Source of the DNA: Clostridiales bacterium UBA4706
GTDB lineage: Bacteria > Bacillota > Clostridia > Oscillospirales > Oscillospiraceae
Length of the DNA: 18,125 nt
NCBI GenBank assembly: GCA_002404605.1
Contig: DHKA01000036.1
Span: 1 to 18,125 of the forward strand
Direction of reading: 5' to 3'
A model generated the notes under the pieces. It worked only from the letters and a program-made list of their open reading frames with translations, ran no database searches and was not told where the DNA came from. Positions 14,330 through 18,125 of the stretch are shown piece by piece (the stretch's first letter is position 1; the number at the start of each line of letters is the position of its first letter). Both the position numbers and the translations under genes were made by a program.

Positions 14330-15067
14330 ATGGCGTTTCTCCATTGCGAGATCGCCTCGGAATCGCTGCGCATGGCGACGGCGGTGGACGTGATATTGCC
14401 CGACAAGGGCGATCTCTCCGAGGTAAAAACGCTTTATCTTCTGCATGGCCTGACGGACGATTGCACCGGCTGGACGCGCTACACCGCCGTGGAGCGGTAC
14501 GCGCGCGCTCTCGGTATCGCCGTTGTACTGCCGGAGGTGCAGCGCAGCTTTTATACCGATATGGTATACGGTCTGCCGTATTTTACCTATGTCTCCGAAG
14601 AGCTGCCCGCCGTGTGCCGCCGGATGTTCGGGCTTAGCGCGGCGCGAGAGCGGAATTATATTTTCGGCCTTTCCATGGGCGGATACGGCGCGATGAAATG
14701 CGCGCTCACGTATCCCGACCGCTATGCGGGCGCGGCGAGCTTTTCGGGTGTCGCCGATCTCCGCCGGACGGTCGAGCGCCGCTCGATCTCCTTGTACGAA
14801 TCGGAGATCACGGCCATATTTGGCGAAGAAAAAGCCGTCCCGCCGAAGGACGATCTCTTCGTCCTGGCGGAACGGCTCTGCGGGGATGCCCCGGGACTGT
14901 ATCTGTCCTGTGGTGAGCAGGACGGGCTGTATGCGGCAAATGAGCGCTTTTCCGCGCATCTCGCATCGCTTGGTCTCGCGCACCGGTTTGACCATTGGCC
15001 TGGCGCGCACACCTGGGACTTCTGGGACGCATCGTTGCGCGCGGCGCTCGCATACTTTTTTGATTAA
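14330..15067 (+). CDS. Alpha/beta-hydrolase esterase (EstA/FrmB-like)
   Basis: 245 residues without a signal peptide. Alpha/beta-hydrolase features: YLLHG (36-40, oxyanion region), nucleophile elbow GLSMGGYGA with S115, acid D198 in EQDGLY and base H227 in GAHTW. This pattern belongs to the esterase D/tributyrin-esterase family, which includes acetyl esterases and S-formylglutathione hydrolases. In this operon (2 nt after the murQ stop) a role in removing O-acetyl groups from imported muropeptide sugars is attractive but unproven; a general acyl-esterase is the safe label. Its TAA overlaps the TAA of the convergent anmK gene (TTAA at 15064-15067), leaving no room for a terminator between them. 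Confidence 0.85.
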   Translation: MAFLHCEIASESLRMATAVDVILPDKGDLSEVKTLYLLHGLTDDCTGWTRYTAVERYARALGIAVVLPEVQRSFYTDMVYGLPYFTYVSEELPAVCRRMFGLSAARERNYIFGLSMGGYGAMKCALTYPDRYAGAASFSGVADLRRTVERRSISLYESEITAIFGEEKAVPPKDDLFVLAERLCGDAPGLYLSCGEQDGLYAANERFSAHLASLGLAHRFDHWPGAHTWDFWDASLRAALAYFFD

Positions 15068-16251
15068 AGCGTGATCTTTCCCAATACCGCGCCGTGCCGC
15101 GCGCCGGTAGCCCCGGGCGCGTTGCTGCACTGGGCGAAGATCGCCTCGTTTGCGAGCACCGCGAACGCGACCGCTTCCTTGGCGTCGCCGTCAAAGCCGA
15201 GATCCTCGTTTGTGAGCACGCGCACATCGGGAAGCGCCGCGGCGATATCGGCCATGAGCGTGGCGTTCCGGCTGCCTCCCCCGCCGACAATGAGCCGCGC
15301 GGGGCGCACGGCGCAGAAGTCGCGGATCGCCGCGGCGATCGTCTGCGCGGTGAAGTCCGTGACGGTGGCGAGAATGTCCGCGTCCGAGAGCTTCAACTTG
15401 TTTGCCGCGGCGAAAATACCGTCCACGAACGTCGCGCCGTAATGCTCGCGTCCCGTCGTTTTCGGCGGGCGGCGGGAGAGGTAGGGATCGCGCATGAGCT
15501 GCGAGAGCAGCGCCGCACTCACGCAGCCCGAGGCCGCCATTGCGCCGTTTGCATCAAAGCGCTTTTCGCCGTTCGTGATGCGCGCGATGGCCGCGTCGAT
15601 GAGCATGTTGCCGGGGCCGGTGTCAAACGCCGTCACATCCGGGAGAGCGCACCCCGCCGGGAGCAGCGTGATGTTCCCGATGCCGCCGATGTTCTGGAGC
15701 GCCGTGTGTTCGGTCTCGCTGCGGTAGAGCAGAAACTCCGTATACGGCACGAGCGGCGCGCCGAGCCCGCCCGCGGCCACATCGCGCACGCGGAAATTGC
15801 CCACGACCGGGCAGCCGAAGCGCTCGGCAAGCACCGCCTCCTCGCCGAGCTGGAACGTGCTCGTGAAGGCGTGCGAGAGGTATTCCTCTTTTTCCGGGAT
15901 GTGCCAGAACGTCTGGCCGTGGCTGCCGATGAGATCAATGTCGGAGAGCTTTGTGCCGGTTTGCGCGCAGAGCGCCTCGCCCGCCTCGCAGAAGAGTTCC
16001 CCAAGCAGAAAATTCATCCGGCAGAAGTCCGCCGCGGTCGCTGCGCCGCCTCCGGCAAGACGCAGGATCTCCGCGCGCACTTCGTCCGAAAATGGCACGA
16101 AGCAGAAGCCGAGCTGCTCGGCGCGCGTGCGCGTGCTATAGCCCGTGATGCGCACGAGCGCGGCGTCCACGCCGTCCGCCGATGTGCCGGACATAAAGCC
16201 GATCACGAGCCGCGACGGTTTTTCCCACAGCGTTTTCAGGGGATGTTCCAT
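15064..16251 (-). CDS. anmK: Anhydro-N-acetylmuramic acid kinase AnmK
   Basis: 395 residues, slightly longer than E. coli AnmK. AnmK opens the 1,6-anhydro ring of anhydroMurNAc with water and ATP to give MurNAc-6-P, the MurQ substrate. Hallmarks: the phosphate loop FMSGTSADGVD (19-29), GSHGQT (109-114), RDVAAGGLGAPLVPY (156-170), FDTGPGNMLID (209-219, D210 the catalytic Asp) and GGGGSRNATLM near the C-terminus. The start is the ATG at 16251, with AGGAGG (16259-16264, minus strand) 7 nt upstream; a TTG 27 nt further up lacks such a signal. It is the only minus-strand gene here, transcribed away from namZ and into the esterase. Confidence 0.96.
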   Translation of the reverse strand: MEHPLKTLWEKPSRLVIGFMSGTSADGVDAALVRITGYSTRTRAEQLGFCFVPFSDEVRAEILRLAGGGAATAADFCRMNFLLGELFCEAGEALCAQTGTKLSDIDLIGSHGQTFWHIPEKEEYLSHAFTSTFQLGEEAVLAERFGCPVVGNFRVRDVAAGGLGAPLVPYTEFLLYRSETEHTALQNIGGIGNITLLPAGCALPDVTAFDTGPGNMLIDAAIARITNGEKRFDANGAMAASGCVSAALLSQLMRDPYLSRRPPKTTGREHYGATFVDGIFAAANKLKLSDADILATVTDFTAQTIAAAIRDFCAVRPARLIVGGGGSRNATLMADIAAALPDVRVLTNEDLGFDGDAKEAVAFAVLANEAIFAQCSNAPGATGARHGAVLGKITL

Positions 16252-16295
16252 GGCGAAACCTCCTAATCTTGCATACAAACTACCATACTACGAAA

Positions 16296-16324
16296 AGTTT
16301 ACTTCCTGTCCGCCGCTTTGTAAA
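16296..16324 (-). promoter_or_regulatory. Candidate anmK promoter
   Basis: On the minus strand TTTACA (-35, 16319-16324), a 17-nt spacer and TAAACT (-10, 16296-16301) fit a sigma-A promoter with 5/6 and 4/6 matches, about 45 nt before the anmK start. The 84-nt divergent region shows no equally good promoter for namZ on the plus strand and no copy of the 7331-7348 palindrome. Confidence 0.45.
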
Positions 16325-16335
16325 GAGGTGTTTTT

Positions 16336-17472
16336 ATGATCCGATTCGGCATTGACAGCGCGGAGCTTGCCGCATATATTCCGGGCCGCACCGCGCTCGT
16401 CACAGCGCCCTCCGGCCGCAGCGCCGATAACCGCAGCAGTATCGATGTATTGAAGGAGGTCTGCGATCTCCGGCTCCTGCTTGCGCCGGAGCACGGCGTC
16501 CGCGGCGACAAGGCCGCAGGCGAGGTGTTTTCCGACAGCATCGACGCGCCTTCCGGCCTAAACGTAAAGAGCCTGTACCGCCCCGGCTCCAAGCGCCTGC
16601 CGCGCGAGACGGCGGAGGAATTTGACACGCTCGTCTACGATATCCAGGATGTCGGCTGCCGGTACTATACGTTTATCTCTACACTAAAAAATCTGCTGCT
16701 CGACTGCGCGGAATACGGAAAGCGCCTCGTTGTGCTCGACCGTCCCGATCCCCTGGGCCGCGCCGCCGAGGGCGTCGTGCTCGAAGCGGGCATGGAGAGC
16801 TTTGTCGGCTGCCATACGATCCCGCCGCGCTACGGCATGACCTGCGGCGAGTTTGCCCGCATGGTGAATGCGGAGGAGCAAATCGGCTGCGCTCTGGACA
16901 TTGTGCGCTGCGAGGGGTATGATCCCCGTGTGAGCTTCCCCGGCTGGGGAAGGCCGTGGGTCATGCCGAGCCTTGCGATGCCGCGGTATGAAACGGCGCT
17001 GCTCTATCCCGGCACATGCCTTTTGGAGGGGACGAACCTCTCCGAGGGGCGCGGTACGGCGGATCCGTTCGCGCTGCTCGGCGCGCCGTTTATCGATGCG
17101 GAAGCCCTCTGCCGGGAACTCGATGCTCTCGCGCTGCCGGGCCTGGCCGTGACGCCGGCGTACTTTACGCCCACGGCCTCCAAGCACGCCGGGACGCTCT
17201 GCGGCGGCGTACACCTGCACGTGATGGACGCCGCGGCGCTCCGCCCGACAGAGCTCGGCCTCCGGCTGCTCGCGCTCGTGCGGGACATGTACCCCAACGA
17301 CTTCGCCCTTCTCCCGCCCGTCCGGGCGGACGGACGGCCCTTTATCTCGCTGCTTGCCGGGCATCGGGAACTCGAGCGCCCCGGCTGGGACGCCGAAGAG
17401 CTGATCGCGCGCGCCCGGCGCGAGTGCGAGACTTTTATCGAGCGGCGGAGACCCCACCTTCTCTACGAATAA
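16336..17472 (+). CDS. namZ: Exo-beta-N-acetylmuramidase NamZ (DUF1343, GH171), cytoplasmic form
   Basis: 378 residues. NamZ of Bacillus subtilis removes MurNAc from the non-reducing end of peptidoglycan fragments. Family motifs are clear: APEHGVRG (50-57), YDIQDVGCRYYTF (101-113), LDRPDPLG (134-141) and YPGTCLLEGTNLSEGRGT (224-241). The protein starts MIRFGIDSAE with no signal peptide, while the B. subtilis enzyme is secreted, so I place it in the cytoplasm acting on imported sugars. AGAGGTG (16324-16330) precedes the ATG by 5 nt. It lies 84 nt from the divergent anmK and is followed 12 nt later by nagZ, whose ribosome binding site overlaps the namZ stop, so the two exo-glycosidases are co-expressed. 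Confidence 0.92.
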   Translation: MIRFGIDSAELAAYIPGRTALVTAPSGRSADNRSSIDVLKEVCDLRLLLAPEHGVRGDKAAGEVFSDSIDAPSGLNVKSLYRPGSKRLPRETAEEFDTLVYDIQDVGCRYYTFISTLKNLLLDCAEYGKRLVVLDRPDPLGRAAEGVVLEAGMESFVGCHTIPPRYGMTCGEFARMVNAEEQIGCALDIVRCEGYDPRVSFPGWGRPWVMPSLAMPRYETALLYPGTCLLEGTNLSEGRGTADPFALLGAPFIDAEALCRELDALALPGLAVTPAYFTPTASKHAGTLCGGVHLHVMDAAALRPTELGLRLLALVRDMYPNDFALLPPVRADGRPFISLLAGHRELERPGWDAEELIARARRECETFIERRRPHLLYE

Positions 17473-17484
17473 GGAGGAATCATC

Positions 17485-18125
17485 ATGAACATTCGGGAAA
17501 AGATCGGCCAGCGGCTGGTATTCGGCTTCCCCGGGACGACGGTCCCGGCGGAGTTCGCCGCACTGGTGCGGGAATATAAGATCGGAAACGTCATCCTCTT
17601 CCGGTACAACATCGAAAGCCTGCCGCAGCTCGCGCGGCTGTGCGCCGACATTCAGGAGCTTATCCGCGGCGTGACCGGGCACGACGCCTTTATCACCATC
17701 GACCAGGAGGGCGGCATGGTGACGCGCCTTCCGTGGGACGCGGTGAATGTTCCCGGCAGCATGGCGCTTGCCGCGACCGGAAAGCCGGAGAACGCGGTCC
17801 TCGCCGCGGAGATCACGGCACGGCAGCTGCGCGGTGTCGGCGTGAGCTTCAATCTTGCGCCGGATCTCGACGTGAACTCCAACCCCATGAATCCCGTGAT
17901 CGGCGTGCGCAGCTTCGGCGACGATCCGCAGCGCGTCGCGCTCTTCGGCGCGAAGGCCGTGGATGGATACCGAAACGGCGGCATGCTCTGCTGCGGCAAG
18001 CACTTTCCCGGCCACGGCGACACTGCCGTGGACTCGCACATTGGGCTTCCGTGCATCGAGAAAACGGTGGACGAGCTTGAAGCGTGCGAGCTTATCCCGT
18101 TCCGCGCGGCGATCGAGGCGGGTAT
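17485..18125 (+). CDS. nagZ: Beta-N-acetylglucosaminidase NagZ (GH3), N-terminal part (3' end outside window)
   Basis: 213 complete codons are visible and the frame is open at the window end. NagZ releases GlcNAc from GlcNAc-MurNAc or GlcNAc-anhydroMurNAc fragments. Motifs: IDQEGGMVTRLP (72-83), NLAPDLDVN (123-131), and the NagZ signature KHFPGHGDTAVDSH (172-185). Its D183-S-H185 corresponds to the Asp-His acid/base dyad special to NagZ enzymes. The nucleophile aspartate lies beyond the window. The protein begins MNIREKIGQRLVFGF with no signal peptide, pointing to cytoplasmic action, unlike the exported B. subtilis enzyme. AAGGAGG (17471-17477) overlaps the namZ stop and lies 7 nt before the ATG. 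Confidence 0.95.
   Translation, partial: MNIREKIGQRLVFGFPGTTVPAEFAALVREYKIGNVILFRYNIESLPQLARLCADIQELIRGVTGHDAFITIDQEGGMVTRLPWDAVNVPGSMALAATGKPENAVLAAEITARQLRGVGVSFNLAPDLDVNSNPMNPVIGVRSFGDDPQRVALFGAKAVDGYRNGGMLCCGKHFPGHGDTAVDSHIGLPCIEKTVDELEACELIPFRAAIEAG

Noticed and set aside
15094..16266. 390-residue plus-strand frame opposite anmK
   Set aside because: The minus strand encodes a full AnmK with all family motifs; the plus frame is Arg/His-rich with no family features.
1..18125. CRISPR array or toxin-antitoxin pair
   Set aside because: No regularly spaced repeats and no small paired ORFs with toxin or antitoxin features were seen.

Overview
This GC-rich, densely packed window looks like the chromosome of a clostridial Firmicute, most likely a gut Oscillospiraceae/Ruminococcaceae-type bacterium. 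I base that on strong AAGGAGG-type ribosome binding sites, a short clostridial phage module with an XkdX protein and a GH25/CW_7 endolysin, and an ABC sugar importer without its own ATPase. The taxonomic placement is inference, because no rRNA gene is present.

Left part (1-4850): a block of phage late genes, all on the + strand and mostly overlapping. It holds the C-terminal end of a tail-tip/receptor-type protein, a small hypothetical protein, a 35-residue XkdX-family protein, a GH25 lysozyme, a P22-like portal protein, a 39-residue zinc-ribbon protein and a helical, Ala/Glu-rich phage protein. The order (tail and lysis genes before portal) and the sudden end without terminase, capsid or integrase suggest a rearranged or decaying prophage edge. 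A hairpin-bearing repeat appears to form the 3' end of the portal gene.

Middle (4851-7402): a 488-nt gene-free stretch holds a near-consensus promoter, an attenuator-like hairpin system, the first copy of a 131-nt multi-hairpin repeat, and the promoter of typA (bipA). typA is a complete ribosome-associated GTPase gene followed by an 18-bp terminator hairpin. Next comes a control region for the following operon: a sigma-A promoter with a perfect 18-bp palindrome (AACTGGTATATACCAGTT) at the start of transcription.

Right part (7403-18125): a peptidoglycan-sugar (MurNAc/GlcNAc) salvage cluster. The + strand carries a GntR/UTRA regulator, a lipoprotein sugar-binding protein and two ABC permeases. 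A second copy of the 131-nt repeat lies between the binding protein and the permeases. Then come a tandem GNAT acetyltransferase, a variant PIG-L deacetylase-like protein, MurQ etherase and an EstA/FrmB-like esterase, packed stop-to-start. AnmK lies on the - strand, convergent with the esterase and divergent from namZ (GH171 exo-muramidase), which is followed by nagZ (GH3, cut by the window end). NamZ and the visible part of NagZ have no signal peptide. I infer that muro-disaccharides or anhydro-sugars are imported by the ABC system, split inside the cell, phosphorylated (AnmK for anhydroMurNAc) and converted by MurQ to GlcNAc-6-P and lactate. GlcNAc-6-P is a plausible effector of the GntR regulator. 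The least-described parts are the GNAT/PIG-L/esterase trio inside a murQ operon and the structured intergenic repeat with compensatory base changes.
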